Source: Pedobacter steynii
GTDB lineage: Bacteria > Bacteroidota > Bacteroidia > Sphingobacteriales > Sphingobacteriaceae
Assembly: GCF_001721645.1 (NCBI RefSeq)
Contig: NZ_CP017141.1
Location: 1,488,001-1,552,000, forward strand
DNA length: 64,000 bases
Direction: 5' to 3'
Numbering within the stretch: position 1 is the first letter of the stretch; every line of letters begins with the position of its first letter. The position numbers were made by a program, and so were the translations under genes. Shown here piece by piece: positions 18,701 through 26,414 of the stretch. A model generated the notes under the pieces. That model was not told the origin of the DNA and did no database searches. It worked only from the letters and a program-made list of their open reading frames with translations.

Positions 18701-19446
18701 TCGGCTCTTTGATTAAGGAATATAACAAAATGATTGCTGCACTGGAAGAAAGTGCAAGTAAGCTTGCGCGTTCAGAAAGGGAGATTGCCTGGCGGGAGAT
18801 GGCGAAACAGGTTGCTCATGAAATCAAAAATCCGCTGACACCGTTAAAATTAGGCGTACAGCTGCTGGAGAAGTCCTGGCGGGAACAGGACCCTAATTTT
18901 GAGAAAAAATTTGAGCGCTTTAATAAATCATTTATTGAGCAGATCGATAGTCTGGCCTCTATTGCTTCAGAATTCTCCAATTTTGCCAAAATGCCGGATA
19001 CCAAACTGGAAAAACTGGTTTTATTACCCATTATTCAGCAGGCCAGAGATGTTTTTACCAATACACAAAATGTAGAAATCTATATTTTTAACCATACTAC
19101 TCAGGATGTAAATGTTCTTGGGGATAAAGATCAGCTGTTGCGTACCTTTAATAACCTGCTTAAAAATGCGATTGAAGCGGCCGATCCGGAATCCAGGTGT
19201 GTGGTTAAAATCAACCTGATGAACGATTCGGAAAATGTGTTCGTGGAAGTAGAGGATAATGGTAAAGGAATTGATGCTGAGCAGCAGGATAAAATATTTG
19301 TTCCTAATTTTACGACTAAGTCGTCGGGAACAGGGCTGGGACTGGCCTTTGTAAAACAGGCTGTAGAAAACGCCGGTGGAACAGTATCGTTTAAATCTTT
19401 TGCAGAACTGGGAACTACCTTCTATCTGAGTTTCCCGCTATCTTAG
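15730..19446 (+). CDS. Large NtrY-like membrane sensor histidine kinase
   Basis: 1238 residues from GTG 15730, 7 bp after fabD. One membrane helix near 8-25, a domain to about 205, a block of several helices (about 210-460), a further extracytoplasmic segment, helices near 710-740 and 765-790, a periplasmic sensor region (about 790-930), a helix near 932-955, a HAMP segment (about 955-1008), dimerisation helix with phospho-acceptor H1030 in 'QVAHEIKNPLTPLKL', and an ATPase domain with 'NNLLKNAIEAA', 'VEDNGKGI' and 'SSGTGLGLAFVKQAVENAGG'. The NtrY resemblance is in the C-terminal half. No response regulator is adjacent, so its partner is unknown. The stop overlaps the convergent coiled-coil gene by 9 bp. 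Confidence 0.85.
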   Translation: MSIAGKIRFLLLILGACCIGTALSLKNTISKKDLLTHEAAELQENLNQKESIVYEFLSDPQQVEKAKQFHLNEKYGLDFINFYRNIGINLLTYENSELKFWSSFSAFPSGLDGIREGSSFLQLPNGWYEVIRKTKGSYSLVFLIEVKNQYGIQNQFLSNDISPYLLPSNSLALASFTDTEVYGINQHDGTLLFEVKLKQGYSKSIYAAIEVWLWVIGIFSFCLFFNSFCVWLAKRGNLIPATLLLGLFFVAIRVTDLEYGWFNHQFNLLIFSPTIYGESFLLPSLGDFLLNVIALTWLVYFVYKHREQYVLPSWLVRSKIAGILLYLILLIIFGLMAFASDQVFLGLIINSKINFDITNIINLGWISWISIVILCLVWFNIYLVIIIFLEQTRPLNVTNKERLILFLAAFTSYLLYRLATNFSIFFVVYALFIFIIGWNVYLRNSRFSIGVFTGIFFCLAFMSSIKYLKFIDSKEKIKRYTIAQKLESTDDPKIISSIEGLEVGIYTDSFVADYFKQPALRRSDILQRHISKQFLGGYLSKFEFNLYEYNSLDSSINGQGVPLSYYKQLVQSGSVKASESNFFYRLNDTFGYQNYFGIIPIFQDNHILGTLVIELKSQQYNYNSQLPDILIDRKNKSEDDYSSYSFAFYNYGKLANQSGTYTYRLSGSEFKAEPGRPQIITDSLGYTHLVYMPIASKKIVVSKEKVSYVVRLATLSFFFLVFIIFSITLYALIWVLRNIDESWGGWFNINRSLMINANKILYKTRIQFSIVLSVVATLVIVGWTTYFYIRDEYRRQQEDFIQEKIRKVQLSYEKSIFNAGIPKATDESIHDFNQFADVNAAYLNLFDVSGNLLYTSLPRIYDFGIIGRKMGAEAYIYLNQMQRSEYIDPNERIGDFKYSSAYAPIRNAMNETVAYIGLPYYANEADYQRKIGLYINTLINIYALVFVAIGILAVFLANQITSPLTFIQDSIRKTKLGQKNQPIQWSRHDEIGSLIKEYNKMIAALEESASKLARSEREIAWREMAKQVAHEIKNPLTPLKLGVQLLEKSWREQDPNFEKKFERFNKSFIEQIDSLASIASEFSNFAKMPDTKLEKLVLLPIIQQARDVFTNTQNVEIYIFNHTTQDVNVLGDKDQLLRTFNNLLKNAIEAADPESRCVVKINLMNDSENVFVEVEDNGKGIDAEQQDKIFVPNFTTKSSGTGLGLAFVKQAVENAGGTVSFKSFAELGTTFYLSFPLS

Positions 19447-20346
19447 CGCGATGGTAGCTTTTCCCATGGTATAGCCATCTGAGTACAAGATGACAGAATA
19501 TACGCCTTTAATAAAAGAATTGGGATTGATCCAATCCATGGTGTATGAAGTATTGTCGTCATTATAAGAAATGGAAGTAGAGGAGCTGTATTGCATCTGT
19601 TCTCCATCCGCATCAAATAAATTGTCTCCATCAGCGATCAGGTTGCCTGCAGGATCGAAAACGCGTAAATAAATTTTGTGGTAATCTTTTAGGGCCAGCT
19701 GATTGGAAACAATGTTAAACGTAACGCTTAGCTTTTTGGCCGTGCTGGCGCGGGTTACTTCTACATTTTTTCCGCTATTTTTGACTTTATAGGCAATTAC
19801 TGCAACATTTCCTGCTTTCAGAGCAGCACCGGTCTTAACTTTTTCACTCAGCTCTGTATTTTTCTTTTCCAGATCACGGGCCTTTTGAGTGGCCGTATAG
19901 GCAAACTCCTTTAAGCTGTCTCTTTCGGTTCTCAGAGAAGTGTTTTCCTTCTCCAGACGGATGATTTCATCGTTGTAATTCTTGACAAATTCCCGGAGCT
20001 CTTTAACTTCTTTTTGTGCATTAGCCAAATCTCCATGTGTGAGTTTGCCATTTTGAAGCGCCTGCTTCAGTTCTGCAATTTTCTCTCTGGCCAGTTTTTG
20101 TTCCTGTTGAAGTTTATCTGTTAAAGTCACGTTTAAAGCATTTACTTTATCAAGTTCTGCTTCAATTTTTTCTACTTCAAGTTTTAACCTGTCCTTTTCC
20201 GTATTCACCGTAACAAAACGCTGACTTTGATGTCTGTCTTTAAAATACAGATAAGCATTTGTACCCAGGAGAGCAAGAATGACTACAATCAGGAAATAAA
20301 TCTTGTTGCGGTCTCCTTTATTCACCATCTCATTTTGGTCTGACAT
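19438..20346 (-). CDS. Membrane-anchored coiled-coil protein of unknown function
   Basis: 302 residues. A basic N-terminus and one membrane helix near 15-33 ('IYFLIVVILALLGTNAYLYF') anchor the protein; residues about 45-165 form a long coiled coil ('KLEVEKIEAELDKVNAL', 'AREKIAELKQAL', 'NDEIIRLEKENTSLR'); residues about 175-302 form a beta-rich extracytoplasmic domain ('VTFNIVSNQLALKDYHKIYL', 'YSVILYSDGYTMGKA'). The same architecture occurs in Bacteroidota proteins of unknown role. It is monocistronic and convergent with the sensor kinase, sharing 9 bp at the ends. Confidence 0.75.
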   Translation of the reverse strand: MSDQNEMVNKGDRNKIYFLIVVILALLGTNAYLYFKDRHQSQRFVTVNTEKDRLKLEVEKIEAELDKVNALNVTLTDKLQQEQKLAREKIAELKQALQNGKLTHGDLANAQKEVKELREFVKNYNDEIIRLEKENTSLRTERDSLKEFAYTATQKARDLEKKNTELSEKVKTGAALKAGNVAVIAYKVKNSGKNVEVTRASTAKKLSVTFNIVSNQLALKDYHKIYLRVFDPAGNLIADGDNLFDADGEQMQYSSSTSISYNDDNTSYTMDWINPNSFIKGVYSVILYSDGYTMGKATIALR

Positions 20347-20532
20347 TTCTTAAATTCTTCTCTAAATGTGTTTAAAACGCGAACATAATATAAAAATGTA
20401 GGAAATAGCAAAAAAAAAGCCCTATTTGTATGAGACTTTAAAAAAAATCGTTTACTTGCTAGGGTCTCGGATATTAGTGTATACTGAGCGCCACAAATGA
20501 AACTTATTTAAATAAAGTACAAACTACATAAG

Positions 20533-22089
20533 ATGCTTAAAACCACTATCTATGCGCTATTATCCCTATTCCTAATCACACCTACTATCCTTTGCGCTCA
20601 GAGCACATCAAAAATTGCTCCAAAAAGAGAGTTTCGTGGTGTCTGGGTAGCGACTGTAGCAAATATCGACTGGCCGTCCAAACCGGGACTGAGTCCTGAT
20701 CAGCAAAAGCAGGAGTTAATTGGTATTCTGGAAATGCACAAGGCCAACGGCATGAACGCGATTATGTTACAGGTAAGGCCTGCAGCAGATGCTTTTTATG
20801 CTAAATCCAGAGAGCCCTGGAGTCAGTGGCTGATGGGCAGGCAGGGGCTGTCTCCGGGACCGGGGTATGATCCTTTAGCTTTTGCTATTAAGGAAGCACA
20901 TCAGAGAGGGATGGAATTGCATGCCTGGTTTAACCCTTACCGTGCAACGATGAGTCCGAATGCTGTGGTCAGTCCTGAACATATGACGAGAAAACGCCCC
21001 GAATTGTTCTTTACTTATGGGGGTAAAAAACAGTTTGATCCGGGGATTCCGGAAGTAAGGGACTACATTATTCAGGTGATTCTGGATGTGGTAAAAGGAT
21101 ATGATATCGATGGAATTCATTTTGATGATTATTTCTATCCCTATAAGATTGCCGGGCAGCGGATTAATGATGAAGCAACATTCAATAAATATTCGAATGG
21201 TTTTACCGATATCAACGACTGGCGCCGGAACAATGTGGACCTGTTGATTGAGCAGCTTGGTGATAGCATTCATCACTATAAGAAATACGTGAAGTTTGGG
21301 ATCAGTCCTTTTGGGATCTGGAAAAATGACAATGAGGATAGTCAGGGTTCTGCAACCAGAGGTCTTTCCAATTACCATGAGCTTTTTGCAGATTCCAGAA
21401 AATGGGTGAAAGAGGGCTGGGTGGACTACATCAACCCTCAGATTTACTTCAGTTTTACCCGTAGGGTTGCCCCTTTTGGCACCTTGGTAGACTGGTGGGG
21501 GAACAATACTTTTGGAAGACACCTGTACATTGGGCAGGCGGCTTACCTGGTTAATCAAAAGATGGAGGCTGCCTGGCGTTTGCCGCAACAGATTCCTTCT
21601 CAGATCAGGTATATCCGTGATAATAACCGGGTACAGGGTAGTGTTTTCTTCAGCTCCAAGTCCTTCTCTACGATAGCCCGTGGGGTAGGAGATTCCCTGA
21701 GAAACGACCTGTATAAATATCCGGCTCTTCCGCCACAAATGCCCTGGTTGGATGATGTGGTGCCAAATCAGCCCCAACAACTGACTGCGGAGGCAAAGAA
21801 TGATGGGGTTCACCTGAAATGGGAGAAGCCATTTAAAGCCAGTGATGGAGAGACCGCATCAGGATATGTAATTTACCGTTTTAATGAGGGAGAGAAAATC
21901 GAAGTACTGGATGCGAAGAATATCTTAAAAATCAGCTTTGAAGATTTTACTTCTTTTATAGATACAGCAACAGAAAAGGGAAAGAGATACAACTATCTGG
22001 TTACGGCACTGGATCGTTTAAAGAACGAAAGTGAGCCTAGCGGGCCTGTAGGTATCCAAACTAAAGAATTGGCAAGCCAGGAAGAATAA
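20533..22089 (+). CDS. Secreted glycoside hydrolase-like protein (GHL10/DUF187)
   Basis: 518 residues with a signal peptide (to about residue 22, 'LCAQS'). The GHL10 domain covers about 30-350: 'KREFRGVWVATVANIDWPSK', 'LQVRPAADAFY', 'ELHAWFNPYRATM', 'GYDIDGIHFDDYFYPY', and 'VDYINPQIYFSF'. This is a TIM-barrel related to alpha-amylase-type hydrolases, with Asp in 'IDGIHFDDY' as a likely catalytic or substrate contact. Residues about 415-505 look like a fibronectin-III module ('GVHLKWEKPF', 'YNYLVTALDRLKNESEPS'). Substrate unknown; relatives have been linked to cell-envelope glycans. It stands alone, ending at a strong terminator. Confidence 0.83.
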   Translation: MLKTTIYALLSLFLITPTILCAQSTSKIAPKREFRGVWVATVANIDWPSKPGLSPDQQKQELIGILEMHKANGMNAIMLQVRPAADAFYAKSREPWSQWLMGRQGLSPGPGYDPLAFAIKEAHQRGMELHAWFNPYRATMSPNAVVSPEHMTRKRPELFFTYGGKKQFDPGIPEVRDYIIQVILDVVKGYDIDGIHFDDYFYPYKIAGQRINDEATFNKYSNGFTDINDWRRNNVDLLIEQLGDSIHHYKKYVKFGISPFGIWKNDNEDSQGSATRGLSNYHELFADSRKWVKEGWVDYINPQIYFSFTRRVAPFGTLVDWWGNNTFGRHLYIGQAAYLVNQKMEAAWRLPQQIPSQIRYIRDNNRVQGSVFFSSKSFSTIARGVGDSLRNDLYKYPALPPQMPWLDDVVPNQPQQLTAEAKNDGVHLKWEKPFKASDGETASGYVIYRFNEGEKIEVLDAKNILKISFEDFTSFIDTATEKGKRYNYLVTALDRLKNESEPSGPVGIQTKELASQEE

Positions 22090-22112
22090 ATACATTATTA
22101 TCTTTTAAAAAG

Positions 22113-22145
22113 AACGGCCCGGTGATCATCACCGGGCCGTTTTTA
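22113..22145 (+). terminator. Strong terminator after the GHL10 gene
   Basis: Stem ACGGCCCGGTGA / TCACCGGGCCGT around a 3-nt loop, with A before and T after. Placed between two convergent genes, it can serve both. Confidence 0.92.
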
Positions 22146-22159
22146 CGCTAAGACCTTTT

Positions 22160-25018
22160 TTATTTCTGAGGTAACAATACAAAACGAATGTAATTGTCTT
22201 CGTTCAGGTATTTTTCTGCAGTTGCTTTTGTGCTTTCTACAGTTACTTTTTCGATCATTTGTTTTTCTTTAGCAAACAAGCCCAGATCTTCTCCGTTTTT
22301 CAGGCGGCTGGTCAGATAATTCAACCAGTAATTGTTATTTCTGAGGCTGAGTTCCATCTGACGTTGCTCTTCTGACTTAAACTTATTGATGTCGTCTGCT
22401 GTGGCCCCGCTACCTTTGATTTTATTCACTTCATCCAATGCTGCAGCAATCAGTTTTTCTACGTTTGCTGTTGCACAGCTGAATGATATGGTGTAATAAT
22501 AATGTGCTTTTGGCTCCTTATTGATGCTTAGGCCCACTTCCGGGCTATAAACACCACTTTCTTTCTCACGGAGACGCTCCAGGATTTTGATCTCCAATGC
22601 TGATTTAAGTGCATCCAGCTGGATGTTGTTTTCGGGAGTATATTCATAATCGCCATGCAGGTACAATTCTACTGCGGCTTTATCTTCAAGTCCTTTATAT
22701 ACGGTTTTGCTGATCTTTCCTACTGGGGGATAAACTCCGTTATCCACATAGTTTTGCTTTTTATTGGCGGTAGGTAGACTGGCGATATAAGTTTCAATGA
22801 ATGGCTTGATCTGATTCAGGTCAAAATTACCTACAAAGACAAAAGTCTGTTCACCAAGATCAGCAAAGCGTTCTTTATAGAAAGCGAAGGCTTTGTCCAG
22901 GGAGATCTTATCCAGATCTGATAGGGTAGTCGGCATTCCACGTTTATGATAAGAAGCCAGAACTGCCTGTACCGTATCTGCAAATACACTGGAAGGGTTG
23001 GCGTTTTTGTTTGCCAGAACGACTTTGTAATCACTGATGTTTTTATTAAAGATGTCTACATCTTTTCTTGGATTTGTAGCATAAGCATAAACCAGCTGAA
23101 AAGCTGTTTCCAGATCCTTTGGTGCAGCGCTACCGCTAAAACCCTGATAAAGCTCACCTACATAAGAGCTGGCACTACCTGTGTTTCCTGCCAGTAGTTT
23201 GTTGAGTTGTGAAGGATTAAAGTCTCCGACACCACTCTGACTGATCAGGCTTACCATATCTGCAGATTCATGATCCTCGTTACTCGCTAAGGAAGTTCCT
23301 CCTTTAGAGAAAGAGCTGAAGATAATCTGATCGTTTTTGAAGTCTGTAGGTTTTAACAGTACTTTTATTCCATTGCTCAGCGTCAATTCTGTAGCGCCTA
23401 CAACATCAACTTTCTTCTCGCTGATGATTTTGCCTGCTACAGGTTTTTTCTCTAAGAGCGGCTTGTTTACAGAATTGTCTACATATGCCGTTACGCCGTT
23501 ACCAGCATTTTTTAAAGCAGCCAGTAATTGTGCTTGTGTTGGAAGGCTTGCTTTGTCTTTTTCAGGAGCCTGGATAATGATGATCTGGTTCTCTTTGGTG
23601 ATCAGTGTTTTTGCCTGTGCATTTACTTCCGCAAGGGTAATCTGTGCCAGGGTTTTATTGGTCAGTTCATAGGCATATTCCGTAGAAGCAATGCTGCTTC
23701 CTTCCAGGAAGTTGTTCAGGTATTTCTGTACGAAGCTGGCAGATGGGGTTTTATCTTTTTCTTTCAGGCGTTGTTCATTTCCCGCAGCAATATTTTTCTT
23801 CACCACATCCAGTTCTGATTGTACGAATCCGTATTTGCTCATCCGTTCATTTTCAGCAAGTCCTGCAATCAGGGCCTTTTCCATGGTAGCGCCGGTGCTG
23901 GAAACTACAGTGGTTTGAAAAGCATTGATGTTAGAAACCAGGCCTCCCTGATAGGGGCCAAAACTGGTCTGAGCGAAAAGGAATGGTGCATTTCCTTTTT
24001 GAAGGATCTCTTGGAAACGGGCACTAAGCATACTGTTGATCATCGAAAATATCAGACTTTTCTTAAAATCAGCAGTGGTTTTAGTTACTCCTCCACGTTG
24101 CTTGTACATCACTTGTGCGACATTATAAGGTTGCTCCGGATCCGTGATGATTTTAACTAATGGTTCCTTGTTATCAGGAAGGTCATAAGCTAAACGGGGT
24201 CTTGGGTTGGCAGGGTTTGTCAAATCAGAGAAATTCTGTTTGATCAATTGCTCCACTTCATTCACATCAAAGTCGCCGACTGCAATTACTGCCTGCAGAT
24301 TCGGGCGGTACCAATCTTTGTAGAAACTTCTGATTCTATCATGCTTAAAGGTTTGCAGCAGGTCTATTTTTCCAATCGGCAAACGGTTTTCATAGCGGGA
24401 TCCTTTCAGCAATAATGGTAACAATTGCTTGCTCATCCTTTCCTGGGCATTCTTTCCGCGCTGGCGGTCTTCTTCGATGATTACACCACGTTCTTTATCA
24501 ATTTCTTCGCCCTCCATGAGTACCTTTCCTGCCCAGTTGGCGAGAATTTTAAATCCGGATTTGAATACCGCAACACTATCTGTCGGGATAGGCAGCTGAT
24601 AAACGGTTTGGTTGAATCCGGTATAGGCATTCAGGTCTGCACCAAAACGCACCCCTGCTCTTTGCAGGTAATTGATCATTTCATTTTTAGGGAAATCTTT
24701 AGATCCGTTAAAGGCCATATGTTCTGTAAAGTGGGCCAGTCCCTGCTGATCGTCTTCTTCCATTAGGGAACCGATGCGGGTAGCCAGATACAATTCAGCT
24801 CTTTTTTTTGGTTCGGTATTCTTTCTGATGTAATAAGTAAGCCCGTTAGGCAGTTTACCGATTTTTACATTAGGGTCATTCGGAATGAGCGTGCCATCTG
24901 TTTTTTTAACAGCGGTTGTGGTTTTTGAGGCAACAGGTTTCTTCTGAGCGTAGCCTGGACTGTAAACAGCCAGTTGTGCAACAAGACCTATGGCCAGAAT
25001 GTGAAGGTTCTTTTTCAT
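22160..25018 (-). CDS. Exported M16 (pitrilysin-type) metallopeptidase
   Basis: 952 residues with a signal peptide ending near residue 25 (PGYAQ). Two-lobed M16 architecture: the first lobe has the inverted zinc motif H96-F-T-E-H100 and the distal Glu region in 'EEIDKERGVIIEED'; the second lobe lacks the motif, as expected for the inactive half. 'LANWAGKVLMEGEEID' and 'DRIRSFYKDWYRPNLQAVIAVGDFD' are M16 landmarks. It degrades peptides in the periplasm or outside the cell; the substrate is unknown. Length matches the single-chain family. It is monocistronic, 140 bp or more from its neighbours. Confidence 0.9.
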   Translation of the reverse strand: MKKNLHILAIGLVAQLAVYSPGYAQKKPVASKTTTAVKKTDGTLIPNDPNVKIGKLPNGLTYYIRKNTEPKKRAELYLATRIGSLMEEDDQQGLAHFTEHMAFNGSKDFPKNEMINYLQRAGVRFGADLNAYTGFNQTVYQLPIPTDSVAVFKSGFKILANWAGKVLMEGEEIDKERGVIIEEDRQRGKNAQERMSKQLLPLLLKGSRYENRLPIGKIDLLQTFKHDRIRSFYKDWYRPNLQAVIAVGDFDVNEVEQLIKQNFSDLTNPANPRPRLAYDLPDNKEPLVKIITDPEQPYNVAQVMYKQRGGVTKTTADFKKSLIFSMINSMLSARFQEILQKGNAPFLFAQTSFGPYQGGLVSNINAFQTTVVSSTGATMEKALIAGLAENERMSKYGFVQSELDVVKKNIAAGNEQRLKEKDKTPSASFVQKYLNNFLEGSSIASTEYAYELTNKTLAQITLAEVNAQAKTLITKENQIIIIQAPEKDKASLPTQAQLLAALKNAGNGVTAYVDNSVNKPLLEKKPVAGKIISEKKVDVVGATELTLSNGIKVLLKPTDFKNDQIIFSSFSKGGTSLASNEDHESADMVSLISQSGVGDFNPSQLNKLLAGNTGSASSYVGELYQGFSGSAAPKDLETAFQLVYAYATNPRKDVDIFNKNISDYKVVLANKNANPSSVFADTVQAVLASYHKRGMPTTLSDLDKISLDKAFAFYKERFADLGEQTFVFVGNFDLNQIKPFIETYIASLPTANKKQNYVDNGVYPPVGKISKTVYKGLEDKAAVELYLHGDYEYTPENNIQLDALKSALEIKILERLREKESGVYSPEVGLSINKEPKAHYYYTISFSCATANVEKLIAAALDEVNKIKGSGATADDINKFKSEEQRQMELSLRNNNYWLNYLTSRLKNGEDLGLFAKEKQMIEKVTVESTKATAEKYLNEDNYIRFVLLPQK

Positions 25019-25194
25019 TGGTAATCGTTTGTTTTTTTATGTTTATGAAGCATGATGAGCACATCTATTGTTACTGATATGGTGGATTGCTCTGGGATGG
25101 GTAGGTAATAGGTTTTGCTAAATTAAGAAAGAATAAGGATATCTGGTCCTTGTAAAAGTGTTAACAATTGTTAATGAATGTTAATAATTGGAAT

Positions 25195-26352
25195 TTAAAC
25201 TTTTATAATGATTTTTTTGTTAAACATCACCCAAAGAATAACCAGCCAGAACAGGATAAAAGTAATTGCCCAGGCCAGAGAGGCATTGATGGGGGAAAAG
25301 CTGGCTGTAAAGCCGGAATACAACCAGGCCTGAAGGCTGATCTTGCTTCCGTCAGGCTGATCCAGTTTCAGCATTTGCAGGATGCGTGGAATCAGGCCGG
25401 AAAGAAAGAACACCGTGATTGCATTTACGCCATAAACCACAAAAGGTTTGGTAAAACGGTTGTACTGCTGGATGTCTATAATCCAGTAGGAGAGGGCAAG
25501 AATTACCGTTGCCAATCCTCCGGTATAGAGCACAAATGAGCTTGTCCACAATTGTTTATTAATGGGGAATTGTAAATCCCAGGCAAGTCCGAGGACAACA
25601 GCAAGGCAGCCAGCAGAAAATAACCAGGCTATTTTTGTTGCGGCATCCAGGTCTTTACGCTTCAGGTATACCCCGACCAATACGCCAAAAAGACCGGTGG
25701 CAATTGCCGGGATGGTACTCAGTAATCCTTCCGGGTCCCATGTTTTGGAAGATTTCCAAAGGTGGGCTTCAGTCAGTATTCCACGGTCTATCCATGCCCC
25801 TAAATTGGTTTCTTTTTCCAGGTTGGCATAACCTACACCGGGAACCGGGATAAAAGTCATGATTGCCCAGTATCCGCCCAGGAGAAGAACCATTATCCTG
25901 AAAATATTTTTTTCAGAATTCTTCAGGAAGAGGATGGAAGAAATCAGGAAAACGACCGCGATCCGCTGTAATACACCAGGGATACGGACATGTTGAAAAG
26001 CGGCTATAGGGTCGGTAAAGACTTTTGGAAATAAGGAGAGGAAAAGACCTAAAGCAAATAAGGTTAAGGCCCTTTTTACCGCTTTTATGATTGTTTTTCC
26101 ATGTGTTGCAGGATCTGCTTTTTTACTACCCATAGCATAGGCAATGGATACCCCGACAATAAATAGGAAAAAAGGAAAGATCAGGTCTGTTGGGGTACAG
26201 CCATTCCAGTTGGCATGCTCCAGGGGTGCATATATATTTCCCCAGTCTCCGGGATTGTTCACCAAAATCATGGCTGCAACGGTTGCACCTCTGAAAAAAT
26301 CAAGAGATAATAATCTGGCAGGGGCATCCTGCAGGGTTGGAGAAGAGGTCAT
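25195..26352 (-). CDS. NagX-like membrane acyltransferase (DUF5009/HGSNAT family)
   Basis: 385 residues with about ten membrane helices. The N-terminus 'RLLSLDFFRGATVAAMILVNNPG' and 'NGCTPTDLIFPFFLFIVGVSIAYAMG' are the hallmark of the family of heparan-alpha-glucosaminide N-acetyltransferase-like proteins, called NagX in GlcNAc gene clusters. Such proteins probably move an acyl group across the membrane or import amino sugar; bacterial biochemistry is limited. It follows the NagB-LmbE gene on the same strand, with a terminator-like hairpin in the 62-bp gap, which supports an amino-sugar role (inference). Confidence 0.82.
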   Translation of the reverse strand: MTSSPTLQDAPARLLSLDFFRGATVAAMILVNNPGDWGNIYAPLEHANWNGCTPTDLIFPFFLFIVGVSIAYAMGSKKADPATHGKTIIKAVKRALTLFALGLFLSLFPKVFTDPIAAFQHVRIPGVLQRIAVVFLISSILFLKNSEKNIFRIMVLLLGGYWAIMTFIPVPGVGYANLEKETNLGAWIDRGILTEAHLWKSSKTWDPEGLLSTIPAIATGLFGVLVGVYLKRKDLDAATKIAWLFSAGCLAVVLGLAWDLQFPINKQLWTSSFVLYTGGLATVILALSYWIIDIQQYNRFTKPFVVYGVNAITVFFLSGLIPRILQMLKLDQPDGSKISLQAWLYSGFTASFSPINASLAWAITFILFWLVILWVMFNKKIIIKV

Positions 26353-26371
26353 ATCAGAGGTTTAAAAACAA

Positions 26372-26405
26372 AAAAGCCGCTACTTTTTGAACAGTAGCGG
26401 CTATA
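26372..26405 (-). terminator. Terminator between NagB-LmbE and NagX-like genes
   Basis: Stem AGCCGCTACT / AGTAGCGGCT with an 8-nt loop. Read on the minus strand, it follows the stop at 26415 and ends in a run of six T. It lies upstream of the NagX-like start at 26352, so any co-transcription must read through it. Confidence 0.88.
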
Positions 26406-26414
26406 AATATAATT

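Noticed and set aside
20875..21813. Long antisense frame (312 codons) inside the GHL10 gene
   Set aside because: A shadow frame; the forward frame has a signal peptide and clear GHL10 motifs, the reverse product none.
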